DNA of 64,000 bases from Unio delphinus (lineage: Eukaryota > Mollusca > Bivalvia > Unionida > Unionidae), in assembly GCA_029339505.1 (NCBI GenBank), contig JAQISU010000169.1, positions 3,836,001-3,900,000 on the forward strand, given 5' to 3'. Positions within the stretch are counted from its first letter, which is position 1. Every line of letters starts with the position of its first letter. Both the position numbers and the translations under genes were made by a program. Shown here piece after piece: positions 11,386 through 22,335 of the stretch. The notes under the pieces were generated by a model that was not told where the DNA came from, made no database searches, and saw nothing but the letters and a program-made list of their open reading frames with translations.

Positions 11386-12227
11386 CATAGCTGCCAACCC
11401 TTCACGTTTTTGGTGTGAATTTCACGACTTATTCAGCGATTCATCAATTCTTGCTGCATTAAACAAAATCATGAAATCCCTAATTCTTAATTATTTTAAA
11501 TTGTTAATAAAATAACCGCTTTCCCGTTAAACGCTAGTTATGATATCAACATTTGCCAAAATGGTTCGGTACTGCTGGGCACAATATTAGTGTTACTATA
11601 GCTGATTGGTACAGTTGGCCTGATAGCAAGCATTTTAGCGTATTTTAATCTCTATGCATAAGAGTCGTAGTACAAATACTTTTGAGAGAAACTGGGGCCT
11701 AACTGGAATTTTTGCCTTCAACACTGATTTGAATTACCATTTGGCATCGCATCTTGAAAATGTCTTCACCACCTAGGAAAAAGAAATGTATTGCACAAAA
11801 GGTGAAGTTTAGTTTAGAGTATACCAAACTATTGCTGTGCATTCAGCCATCAAACACAGATATACATCGTGCTTTTTGGACACAGTGTGCCACAAACTTT
11901 AGCATTCGGCATGGTATCAGAGATGATGTGAAAAAGCACATTGTTAGCAAAAAGCACATATAGGTTGGGAAAATTAAGAACTTTAAGTAGATTTCAGCTT
12001 TGGAATATTTTAAGCCATCAGTGGAAGACCTGCAAGCTACAAACACTGAAGCATTGTTTGTGAGTTTTCTTATTGAACACAATCTACCGTTATCAGCTGG
12101 AGACCATGCTTAACATTTGTTCTGACAAATATTCATGGACTCCGATCATTTTACAAATTCGTGTCAAGATTCACAAATTTGTATCCCTATTTTCACTGAT
12201 TGCAAGCCTGGAGGGTAGGCAGCTATG
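11386..12227 (+). mobile_element. Non-autonomous hAT element with decayed BED-type transposase remnant
   Basis: Terminal inverted repeats CATAGCTGCCAACCCT (left) and AGGGTAGGCAGCTATG (right) bound an 842-bp segment. The flanks TGGTATGC and GGGTATGG look like an imperfect 8-bp target duplication, the hAT hallmark. Inside, 11758-12110 (+) codes in broken frames for a hAT-like N-terminus: SSPPRKKK, then a residual zinc-finger segment DDVKKHIVSKKH, then LFVSFLIEHNLPLSAGDHA. That last block is typical of the start of ZBED/ZMYM-related hAT transposases. Stops between the blocks and the lack of a catalytic domain show it cannot be active. Confidence 0.7.
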
Positions 12228-13632
12228 GGTATGGTTTATCAGGATATGAAATGTGAACCAGAACAGGATGATACAGACAGAGAGTGTCACACAGCCTTAC
12301 TCAGATTCAACCTTGGAATGACTGAGGTTTTGTTTCAAGTCTGCAGTAGAAGAAATATACAGGGTATTGTCAGCTTCATAATCCCCTCCACCCCATACTG
12401 TCATGCACAATATTAAAGTTAAAATGTCTGAAAATCTCGATGAGGAGGAAGAGATTCTAACCTTTTGGCTGCTTCCCCAGTCAGCTAAAATTAGAGAAAT
12501 TACTTTGTGACCAGGGAATGCAGAAGTGTATGGTGAATATCTGCAATGGCCAGGCTAGGCTTTTTATGTCCCTCAAGTTAAAAAACTAATGTCGACTGAC
12601 CTATCACAGGATCAGGTATACCTCATGTAAATCTTGGCTCACAAAATACATGGAATTTCCATGAAGCTGGCATGCACAGACCACTTTCTCTAGCTTGTAT
12701 CATTCTGGACATGGTTTTGCCAAGTAGAGAACTGAACCTTATTTGGCCAGTGGTAGCTGCATAGACAGTAACCACCAAGAAAGTGGCATGGAATTTTTAT
12801 GTTCAAATGTTGGGCTCTTAGAATTGAAAGTGGAATGGGCATGCCATCCATCTGCCTCCTGTATATCTCAGATTTCCTCATCATTCCATTGGTAGCAACA
12901 CAGCACAACCTTGCAACCAGATTGTATTGACTACATTTGCTTGATTTGTTTGAGACAAATTCTAAGGTGAGACCAATTAAATGCAGAATCCTATTGGGAT
13001 CTGCTCATAAGCTCTCCTGTTGAGCTAAACTAAAAAACTGAGAATTTCATCCATTAGTAGAGAAAGTAGATGCTCAGCATTTCTTCTTACCTCTTCTCTT
13101 AATGTAATGTGTTCAGGTAGTGTATTTGCTATGAAAATCAAATGTTTGGTAAATAGTATATAAAGTTTTATAACACTTAAACAGTTTAATTATCAAAGTC
13201 ATAAAATTAAATAGTTGAGAGAAACTTACAGTATTATAAAGTTAATCCAAACTAGTTCTTATAAAGGTCTATGAAAGCTCTTTCTATTTATATTGTACAG
13301 TCCATACAAATGTTTTTCCTCTCAAAACATATCTAAGTACAGTCTAAAACATGTCTGTAGACTTACAATAAAAACACAGTAAGTGTGAATGACACCAGAA
13401 ATCTGAATTCTTGATTTTCGCCTTATATACACTATAAATTGCGACTGTACTTTGCAATAGACACCATGTGATAGCATACACTATTGCATGTACATTGAAT
13501 CAGAATATTCACATGACCTAGCACAACCATTGGGAAGCTACAATGGAAACATCAATATTCAATTAGTCCCAGGCACTATTTGAAGTCTTCCTTTTGAGAT
13601 TATTATTACTAATTATCAACACATATGTAAAT

Positions 13633-13884
13633 GGGGGCCCCTAGTGGCCGAGTGGTCTAAAGCGCTTTCCGTTATGGATCACTGCCGTCTCACCTCTGTC
13701 TGCATGGGTTCAATTCTAAGATTCTGCTAATGTAGTTATGTGAGAAAGCTAGCCAGTAGCTTCTCGTGGGTCGGTGGTTCTTTCTGGGGGTTTTCCCAGG
13801 TTCTTCCTCCAACAATAATACTGGCTGCCATGTATAGCCTATCTTGTGCTGAGAAATGTCGTTAAACCCTAAAACAACAACATA
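13633..13884 (+). repeat. tRNA-derived SINE (SINE-A), copy 1
   Basis: The head resembles a tRNA-Leu/Ser: A-box-like TGGCCGAGTGGTCTAAAG at about 13645 and B-box-like GGTTCAATTC at about 13708. The body includes TATGTGAGAAAGCTxGCCAG, GGTTCTTCCTCC and a tail of CCTAAAACAACAAC. A second copy is at 38955. It lies in an FRMD8 intron. It is not a functional tRNA gene, because the acceptor stem and downstream body do not fit one. Confidence 0.8.
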
Positions 13885-14184
13885 TGTAAATGTCTGTTTA
13901 TAAATCCTATGCAATATTATATTCAGGTCACATAAGCCAGACTGAACGAAGACATTTAGTATACATTACATAAAATCATGTACTGGGAGTTACAAAAAAT
14001 ATAGATATACTTAACACTATAATACTTACCTGATCGCATTACAGATAATCTCTCCCACTCTTTGCCACAATGTGATCACCCTTTCGGGTGTCACTCATGT
14101 AGAAACAAAACTGGACTAAACTGGATATACAAGTAGCCAACTTAATGGGTATAAGGGGAGATAGCCTGTACGAGTTGCTTACCT

Positions 14185-14386
14185 ATGTGTATGTATGTAT
14201 GTATGTATGTATGTATGTATGTATGTATGTATGTATGTATGTATGTATGTATGTATGTATGTATGTATGTATGTATGTATGTATGTATGTATGTATGTTA
14301 TGTATGTGTGCATGCATGTGTGTTTTCATGCATGTGTGTTTGCATGCATGTGTGTTTGCATGCATGTGTGTGTGTGTGTATATGCA
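14185..14386. repeat. (ATGT)n microsatellite followed by a 16-18 bp minisatellite
   Basis: A long near-perfect (ATGT)n run at 14185-14298 passes into four copies of a unit like GCATGCATGTGTGTTT at about 14308-14372, and then a (TG)n run. The many overlapping open frames here are artefacts of the repeat. Confidence 0.95.
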
Positions 14387-15050
14387 GTTTTTGCAAAGTA
14401 GCTGGGAAAAGAGACTTCATGAGAATTGTAGAAAGCAAGCATGAGCAACTTCTTCCAAGACACATTCTGGATAGTTGTTTTTAAACTCCCACCATATATT
14501 GTAAATGTAACTAGATAAAACCAGGTTGCAAACCAGATGTGACCTGTGTACCATAGGTTGCGCATGTCTATTATGAAAAAAATTAAAGGAATAAAGTTAA
14601 TTGCAAAGGGTGTGAGTGGAAATGCGTTTTACATGTAGGGGTAATGTGCAATTGTATGCCATACTGACAGCATTCATTTAGAAATTCTAATATTTGCCTT
14701 GGACAAGAAAATCGTTTCTGGAGTGATTTCAAAGATAGTTTATGATTCATACACCAAATAAAAGATAGTCTGTGGAAGAAGTAAACATTTTATAAAATGC
14801 TTTGTACTATCACAGTGACTTGCCCAGGACTTTAATAACTTAGCTAGTCATTCTGTTATGGATCTGTTCATTATTTTTCTTAAATCAACCTTGATCATTG
14901 TATGGATAAATACCAATGAACCAAAACTTTTATCAGCAAATATTTTATGTACTTGTATTCCAAAGTCTTTTTTGTGGTAATTCCAAGATATTTGAAGTGC
15001 AAAAGATAAGATAGAAACAATGTAATTTTCTTTTATTAAATTTGCAACAG

Positions 15051-15224
15051 GAGGTGCTTCTGGCTGTTCCATATGTGGATCTGATGTGGAACTATATTGA
15101 ACCACAGTTTGACGTCGATGATGATGCCTTCCCATGTCTTATGCTGCAGTTCCTTGTTGTAATGGAGGAGGAAGGTGGGTCAGAGGTCACTGTCACCAAA
15201 CTTCTGCAAGTGTTCTCAAGACAG
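15051..15224 (+). CDS. FRMD8: FRMD8 exon (FERM F3/PH-like lobe, end)
   Basis: Exon between a TTGCAACAG acceptor and a GTAATG donor at 15225, phase 0 at both ends. It starts EVLLAVPYVDLMWNYIEP directly after EREKD of the previous exon and ends VTKLLQVFSRQ. Vertebrate FRMD8 has the corresponding HVLLGLRFQELSWD and NKLLKIYSKQA, closing the F3 lobe with its C-terminal helix. The acidic loop (FDVDDDAFP) sits where the vertebrate protein also has an acid run. Confidence 0.9.
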
Positions 15225-16093
15225 GTAATGTTAATTTTGATGTTAAAGTGTGTGGTACTTTATAATACTGGAGGTTATGCAGCTTTCCTTTTGAGTAAAG
15301 AGTTATGTGTTTAGTCTCTAATAAACAGTAACACAGAAAAAGTGAAAACAACAAGCTTGTAAAATTTAACAAATAATTTATTTCCCAGGTAAAAGATTGT
15401 AAAAATGAAAGAAGAACTTAGTTTTAAGAATCAAATCCAAAAGTAATCCAAGAATAATCCATGAATCAAATTACAAAAGGCCTAGTAATGAACTGTTCTA
15501 TGAAATTCAAGTTCTAGTCCTGTTGGAAAGTCCAAGATGGAAGGCGATAATGTATGCTGAAGTCTGTTTTGTGCTTTTCTACATTTCCTTGAAGAAACAC
15601 AATATTTAACACGCCAATGTTGAAAATCTGAATAAAACTTTCATAAACTGTCTTTGTCCAAGAATTCTGTATAAGCACATAAAATATTTTCAGAAAATCG
15701 AATTAATCCTTTAGAAACCAAATGAACTGAAGAAAAGTTAACATGACTTCAAAAACTGGCTACAACAAAAGAAAACGACTTTATGTCAGATATAAAAACC
15801 CCAAACTAGAATATGTCACTAAAATATAATATTCTAATAGGCAGTTTCAAATAAATCTTCAAATTGTGAAGGGGAGGAGTCACATCATTGTGTTTATATC
15901 ACATCTCCTAACATGACCCTGATGAGAACCAATCATTTTACTCTAAGGGTGGCATTAACAATTACCCTGGGGTGGTGGTTGGGTATATGGAGTAAAGCCC
16001 CCAGAAGCAGAAAAAGCTCTTTGATGGAAAAATCTGACATTTGTTGGAACATTTTTAAAAAGGTTATCTAATTGTTAAAGGTTCATATCGATA

Positions 16094-17399
16094 CACTAAA
16101 ACCTGTTATGAGAGACTGCCCCTTCTGCCAACAAAATCTGTCAAGACAGGTTGTCTCTCATAGCAGGTTTGTACAAAAAGACCAGTTTCCATTCTCTAGT
16201 TTCAGAACAATGGAAGTAAACATAACCACAACCATGTATTCAATTCTTTATTAATAGTTCTTGTTCATCGGATATCAAAATTATATTGCAGTATAGTTAA
16301 CCTTTCATCATTAAATGTGAAATCACCTTTACATTTGAAGATTACATGTACATGTATTAGTACATGAAATCACCCAAATTTTGTTTTACTGAAGTTTAAA
16401 CCACTATTTTATAAGTATTCTGCTCATTTTCATTTCTTTCAGTTACAATAATTATTTCTCCAGTTTTTAGTTCAGCATTGTTACTAGAGTACTAGGTTTT
16501 TAACATTATTAGTTCTCAGTTATAATATCAACATACTGGCAGTTTTGACTGGGCTTAGTCGCACCAACTTGAGTAGATGACATTTTGGTGATTGAGATGT
16601 GATCACTGTAATATCAAGGGGAAAAAACAAACATCACAAGTCTTGAAGACTTTCACTCAAATACAGCAAACAATCCTCTCTTGCTTCTTTAATCAACAAA
16701 GACCTTGTTCACCCCTAGGCAATACAGATTAACTCTAAAGACAAACAATATACGTGACCACTACCTTAATTTCAACAATACACTGACTACAATGGCAATT
16801 CTCAACATGTACATTAGCCTGGTTTACAGACTGTAGCATCTGTCACCGGTAGCAATGATCATTTTGTTTTTGTTGTCCCGCTTTTTATGTTTGTTTATTA
16901 TCAGAACAATCTTTACTAATCAAGCAGTCATTGTTACAAATTATCCATAAAGGTTTGTGGTGTTTGTCTCTGTTCTTGCAGTAAGATTGCTCATAGAACT
17001 GAATACTGGATCCTACTGATTACGTATTGGCTGAAGCTATGATAAGGCCGGCAACTAGGCTCAGTGCTGGAATAATCTACATCTACTTTAGTCTGGTTTA
17101 CAATAGAAAGTATACCTACAAACTTTAAAATATAAGTAGCCTGGCTAAATTATTTTTTTAAAAACAGTATACAGGGATTAAATAAGGTCCATGAAGTTTA
17201 TTCCCCTTTTGTGTTGCAATCATTCTTAGCATTATCGAAATGCATATTTTGCCGAGACATCGTAGTTGCTGGTCACATTCTGCAGGTGGTTGCTCACAAC
17301 AGTGTTCATATAATAAAACTGATCCATGCATTTCATTTGTGGTTTGATAAGATAGGTGGCTGCTCATAGCAGAGGTCAATCATAGCAGGTTTTACTGTG
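16094..17399. mobile_element. Probable non-autonomous pogo/Tigger-like element
   Basis: The left end CACTAAAACCTGTTATGAG follows a TA dinucleotide. The right end, read in reverse, is CACAGTAAAACCTGCTATGA. CA(G/C)T-AAAACCT ends with a TA flank are typical of pogo/Tigger-related Tc1-mariner elements. The first 75 bases also fold back on themselves (AAACCTGTTATGAGAGAC against GTCTCTCATAGCAGGTTT). No transposase frame is visible inside. The boundary at 17399 is approximate. Confidence 0.45.
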
Positions 17400-17429
17400 A
17401 TTCATAGCTCACAGGGTTTCTCCTAATGA

Positions 17430-20400
17430 TCTTTTATTTCCATTCCATTTGTCTTGTTCCATTGTTAAGACGTCCTTTGTTCTTGTTTAGACCTCCATCA
17501 CGTGATCGCCAGTCAACCCATTTATGCTATGATGGACCCTCATTAATTGCTTTAAATGACCACTCCTTGGCTCTTCATACTACTTTGTGCTCAAGACTAA
17601 ATGAACTGGCACTACATTCATCATTACTTAAATGTAAACAGAAGTGAAAAAAGAAACATTTCCAAGCTGGCTGGCGTAGAACAGGAAGAATAATTCCAGT
17701 TATCTCCCTTTTGCCCTTTCCAGCTGAACAATTAAAAAATGTGTGTGTTAATTTTGATAACCTGGTGCTGATCCATCATCAACCATTGTGTCAACTGTCC
17801 CAGAGATACCACAGCGTATTGCATTATTCCATGCCCAATCAATAGGACCACTTGGAAAAGCTCACAGCAATAGTTAATTTTAACAATGACTAGAATATCA
17901 ACGTCTTCTTCCTGAGAGAAACATGACTAAAATTCTGGGAGATTTTAAAATTTCACTTTGACTGTCCTGGAAACTCGTACATGTTAAAACTCCTAGATTC
18001 CTTTCAACCTTAAACAGTTAGTTAACCAACCCACCCATAAACTTGGTCAAATTTTCGACTGGATTCTTCATAGACTTGATGATAATATTCTGCGATCCAC
18101 CCTTGTATTCCACAAACTTGCATCGGATCACCTCTGCATTATATGCCATCTCAACGTATCAGTCCCAAACCCTCCACCTTTATTTGCTGCTAAAAGAAAT
18201 CACCATATGATACATAGAACTATACTAATGCATGACATCCAAGCAAACCTACCAACTTTCTTACCTCCTACAGCAGAACAACTCGATAACTGCCTGTGTT
18301 AATTGCTTGAAAAACATGCCCCAGCCGCCAAGTGCAGAGTATAAATCAGAAGTGTTCTCCGTGGTATAGCAGTGTTAGGGACAAGCTTTACACTGCTGAA
18401 AGAGACCACTGTAAAGCAGAGAGGCTTTGGCTTTCCATCAGACTCACTATTCATGAACAAATCTATGAAGCCACTAACAAAAACTTCACCAACATAGTCC
18501 ATTTAGTCAAATTATCGCACTACAGTACTAAGATCACGGAGAGTTCCAGCTGCAAAGAGCTCTTCAAGATAAATAACAATATAATGGCAGGGAACAAATG
18601 TATATCACTTCCAACTACCTTTTCTCCAGTAGACCTGGACCTGTTTGCAGATTTCTTCCGTGACAAAGTACAAACCATTAGAGATATGCTTGACAACAAA
18701 ATTTCAATTGACTCATTGTCACCATACAGTTGCGATACAGAATTTCAGCAACATCCATTTGGAGCATTTGAACCTGTCTCTATGGATTTATTATGGAAAA
18801 TCATGATGAAGAGTGCACCAAAGTCATGTGAACTTGATCCGATTCCAACATCACTGCTGCTTGAGTGCTTAGACCCAATATTGCCTTCACTAACTGATGT
18901 TATTAATATCTCTCATCGGGGGAATTCCCATCATTTTTCAAAACTACCATTGTAAAGAATCTGCTGAATAAACCATCACTTGACCATTACAAATTAAAGA
19001 ACTACTGCCATTCATATAAAAAATCTTAGCAAAAGTTGTTCTAACCCAACTTGTATCTCATTTGAATTCAAACAGGTTTTTTTTTTTAGCAATGTACAGT
19101 CTGCATATCACCCTGCCACAGTACTGAAACTACTCTTCTAAAAGTATTTAATGACATTCTCTCTGCTTTGGAGAGTGGAAAGATTACAGTCCTCACCCTC
19201 CTTGATTGTCTGCAGCATTTGATTCAATAGACCATGATATATTACATCACCGTCTCCAGCATGTATTTGGCATTCACAATACAGCTTACTGTGGTTAAAG
19301 TCCTACTTAGTAAGCAGGACACAAATTGTATCTGCAAATGGAAGCCAATTTGACCTATGTTGTGATGTTTCACAGGAGTCTGTTCTTGGACCTGTTCACT
19401 TCATTCTATACACTTAGCCACCGTCAAGTGTCATAGATCATCACCCAGTGTCTCACCAATTGTATGCTGATGACACCCAAATATACAAGTCTTGCCATCC
19501 AACTGAAGTTGATGCTACCATCCATGGAGTAGAGAGGTGCATTTCTGATGTGAAATTATGGATGACATGTAACAAGCTGCAGATGAATGATGATAAAACT
19601 TAGGCCATTCTGATCACAACACAAAGACTTTTGCATTCATATTCTTTACCTCAAACAATAAATATCAGCAACACCAACATTAAATTCATGTAGTCAGTGT
19701 ATAACCTAGGTGTTCCTCTATACAGTCTCTCTAGATAGTTACTCTCACATTACACCATCATGTCATGAATTTATGCAAGGCTGCATATCTTGAGCTGAGA
19801 GGCATCAGCTTCATTCACAAATATCTTTCAGTTGATGCCACTAAAACACTTGTGTGTTAAATTAGTACTTTCAAGACAGGACTTTTTTAACTCAGTTCTC
19901 TCTGGTTCATCTCAATATCTACTCCAGAAACTTCAAAAAGTTCAAAACACAGCAGCTCAGAGCATCTTTAAAGTACCATAATCAGAGCACACCTCCTCGC
20001 TGCTCTGTACCCTACACTGGCTACTCAGAATCAAATACATAATTTGTTATCAGTGTTACATTTCACTGACGGACTCCAATCTAGCATACCTATCTGGCCT
20101 CACCCATGTGTAAACACCAGCAAGATACTTACACTCCTCTTCTGACAATCGTATACTCATTCCCACTATGAAAATGAAGTCATATGGACAACGTTCTTTT
20201 GCATACCAGGGCCCAGCAATGTGGAATGAATTGCCCATTGAAAATAGACACAAAGAGAGTGATCTCTTTCAAGAGTGCTCTTAAAACTCACCTCTTTCGA
20301 CTGCAAGAACAAACTTAAAGAACTAATAATGTTTCCTACCTTAAATATTTTCAGCATTTTTTGTTTTCCAATTTCATGGTGTCAGATTTTGTTTTTTGTT

Positions 20401-20490
20401 TTAATATCATTTTAGATGTTGTAAAGCGCTTAGAGCTTCTAAAGATTAGGTACTATAAAAAGTCCTCATTATTATTATTATTATTATTAC

Positions 20491-20551
<61 letters not shown>

Positions 20552-20552
20552 T
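17430..20552 (+). mobile_element. CR1-like LINE, copy 2 (5' truncated, degenerate)
   Basis: Sense-oriented relative of the 5913-9462 element. It has the N-terminal SRDRQSTHLCYDGPSLIALN stretch at 17500 and a GTTAGTTAACCAACCCACCC endonuclease region near 18020. An open segment at 18332-18955 reads CSPWYSSVRDKLYTAERD and FRDKVQTIRDMLD. The reverse transcriptase remains near 19370-19480 with ESVLGPVHF and an intact YADDTQIYKS. The C-terminus near 20200 reads TRAQQCGMNCPL in a shifted frame. Multiple frame breaks make it inactive. The 5' end lacks about 200 bases present in copy 1. The 3' end AAAGATTAGGTACTATAAAA is followed by (ATT)n. Confidence 0.85.
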
Positions 20553-20555
20553 CAG
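20467..20555 (+). repeat. (ATT)n LINE tail that abuts the next FRMD8 splice acceptor
   Basis: The run starts right after AAAAAGTCCTC, the LINE 3' end, and continues with one interruption to ATTATTTCAG. The AG at 20554-20555 is the acceptor used by the exon at 20556. All 88 bases between the LINE body and the exon are microsatellite, so the tract must supply the pyrimidine-rich sequence for splicing. Confidence 0.85.
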
Positions 20556-20646
20556 GCCAAGCACATGGATGCACTTATTCAGTCCAATGTCAACAGGAAG
20601 AAATTAGCAAGTGGCAACCAAGGTGGAGACCAGGTAGATGGTCCAG
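20556..20646 (+). CDS. FRMD8: FRMD8 exon (C-terminal to FERM domain)
   Basis: Follows a TTATTTCAG acceptor and ends at a GTGAGA donor (20647). It reads AKHMDALIQSNVNRKKLASG directly after VFSRQ, in phase. Vertebrate FRMD8 continues SKQAELMSSLIEYC at this point, so the first helix residues agree (A-x-x-M-x-x-L-I). After that the sequence is polar and Gly-rich (NQGGDQVDGP), with no match that I recognise, and it leaves a split Gly codon. Confidence 0.72.
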
Positions 20647-20884
20647 GTGAGAATTGTAACATTGTGTTAGCACAGACATTCTAACAAAAAATTTCATAGA
20701 TGTTGTCCTATGTTTTTTTTTTTTGTCATATTATGTCATTTAGTTTAAGCTGTACATGTATGTTCAGTTTGAAATAATTTCTATTGTATGAACATAAAGG
20801 TGCATATATTGATGACAGAATGCTAGCTGAGTTAGATGATTCCTTTATACATTTCTTTCCTGATCTTTAGGGTTAATTGTTCTG

Positions 20885-21035
20885 CTTGGCTATTCATTAT
20901 GGCCACCACAGAGGCGAACTTTTGAATTTTATTAATACTACACCTGAATGGATGGTTATATCAGCATGGTGTTTTTATGATATCGCTGTCATCAAATATG
21001 GCCACCCAGTAGCCATCTTGAAAATCTTGTTTCGG
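20885..21035 (+). repeat. Solitary unit of the decayed 120-130 bp repeat
   Basis: Contains GGCTATTCATTATGGCCACC, GAATGGATGGTTATATCAGC, ATGGTGTTTTTATGATATC, ATGGCCACCCAGTAGCCATC and TTGAAAATCTTGTTTC. Those blocks recur in the same order in the array at 27640-28330. Confidence 0.5.
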
Positions 21036-22117
21036 CTACTCTTCCTAAATATAAAGTTGCATCTTTACTGTAGTGCCTCAGACACTTCAAATAACACATT
21101 TTTTTCCATGTGAAGCAACTGCATGCTCAACCTGTTCATTATAGAATTTTTTTACAATGGTGTCGAGCTACAGATGCATGTTAAAGACAAAAGGAAAAAA
21201 AATAAACCTTACCAAAAAAAAATTAATAATCAGTACAGAATAATACAAAGGAATATGCATATTGTTCTGAATAAAAGCAGGAAGGGACAAAAATATATTT
21301 TTTGGACATCACATGTTGATTTGAGTATGCTATTTGATGGGAGATATGATTGTCCTTTTAACATGAAATAATAAAAAAAATCCAAGAATTTAATTAAGTT
21401 GAAGGATAGCAACAGGCCATTGCATAGGGTATGGAACTGAAGATTGTGCAGCTGTATTAGAGATAAATAAGGTGTACACCATTTTACAAACTTTTCCTAA
21501 CATTTACCATTGATGCATCAGTTTGGAATACCAAGCTTCTTAAATACCGGTACACGTTTTCCAGCTTGACAATAACAGTAAGGGATAATTTGTTACATCT
21601 GACTGAAAATTGGTCAAACTTACGGGGAAAAAAAACAATCTTCCTAAGACAATCTTATTAGGGTTGGCAGGTCTGTTAAATCTGATGTCCATTCAAGTTC
21701 TGCAGAAAAATAAGTTTTCTTCTATAATAAATTTAATATGGATTTAGGAATCTTGAATTATTAGATCTAATACTTTGAAACTTCACATTTCTATCAGTGT
21801 TCTGTTTTTGATGTAAGGTATCATTTGTATTGTGATAACGCACAGAACTAGAATCAGTGTAGACATGGTTACATGAGAGTCCACATTAATCAGATATGAC
21901 AGTCGTGGCTTTGAATAGATAAAGTATAAACGGTATTATCATCATTGTATGTAGCAACCATTTTTCTGTATTTTATCTCAACAATACATCAAAGAGTCTG
22001 TATGGATTAGCAAATATAAAGGAATTGTACACCAAAACAGATCATTAGACTTTTCTGCTGCAGTATGTACATGGATTAAGCTTCGTTAATGTTCCACATG
22101 TTCTGTTGAGCCAATCA

Positions 22118-22335
22118 TACTTTGCAAGGAAAGTTTCAAATGTATGTTCATTTCATTATGCATATCAGACTTCGCAGGGAAAGTTTCAAATGTATGTTCC
22201 TTTCAGCGATCATTTTGCAAAGAAAAGTCTCCAATGTATGATCCTTTCAATGAGCTTGTCAGACTTTGCAATGAAAGTTCCAATTTTATTTTCCTTTCAG
22301 TTAACTTATCAGACTTTGCAAGCCGAGTTCCAAAT
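22118..22335 (+). repeat. Degenerate tandem repeat, unit about 50 bp, 5 copies
   Basis: Units are anchored at about 22121, 22171, 22214, 22265 and 22315 by TTTGCAAGGAAAGTTTCAAA-like sequence, followed by TGTATGTTCCTTTCA. One unit is shortened to about 43 bp. The overlapping open frames across it are by-products of the period and not a gene. Confidence 0.8.

Noticed and set aside
13640..13720. Possible functional tRNA-Leu/Ser gene
   Set aside because: A and B boxes are present, but the cloverleaf does not close and a SINE body follows; a second copy has the same body.
14145..14484. Cys/Met/Val/Tyr-rich frames of up to 99 codons
   Set aside because: Produced by the (ATGT)n microsatellite in all phases.
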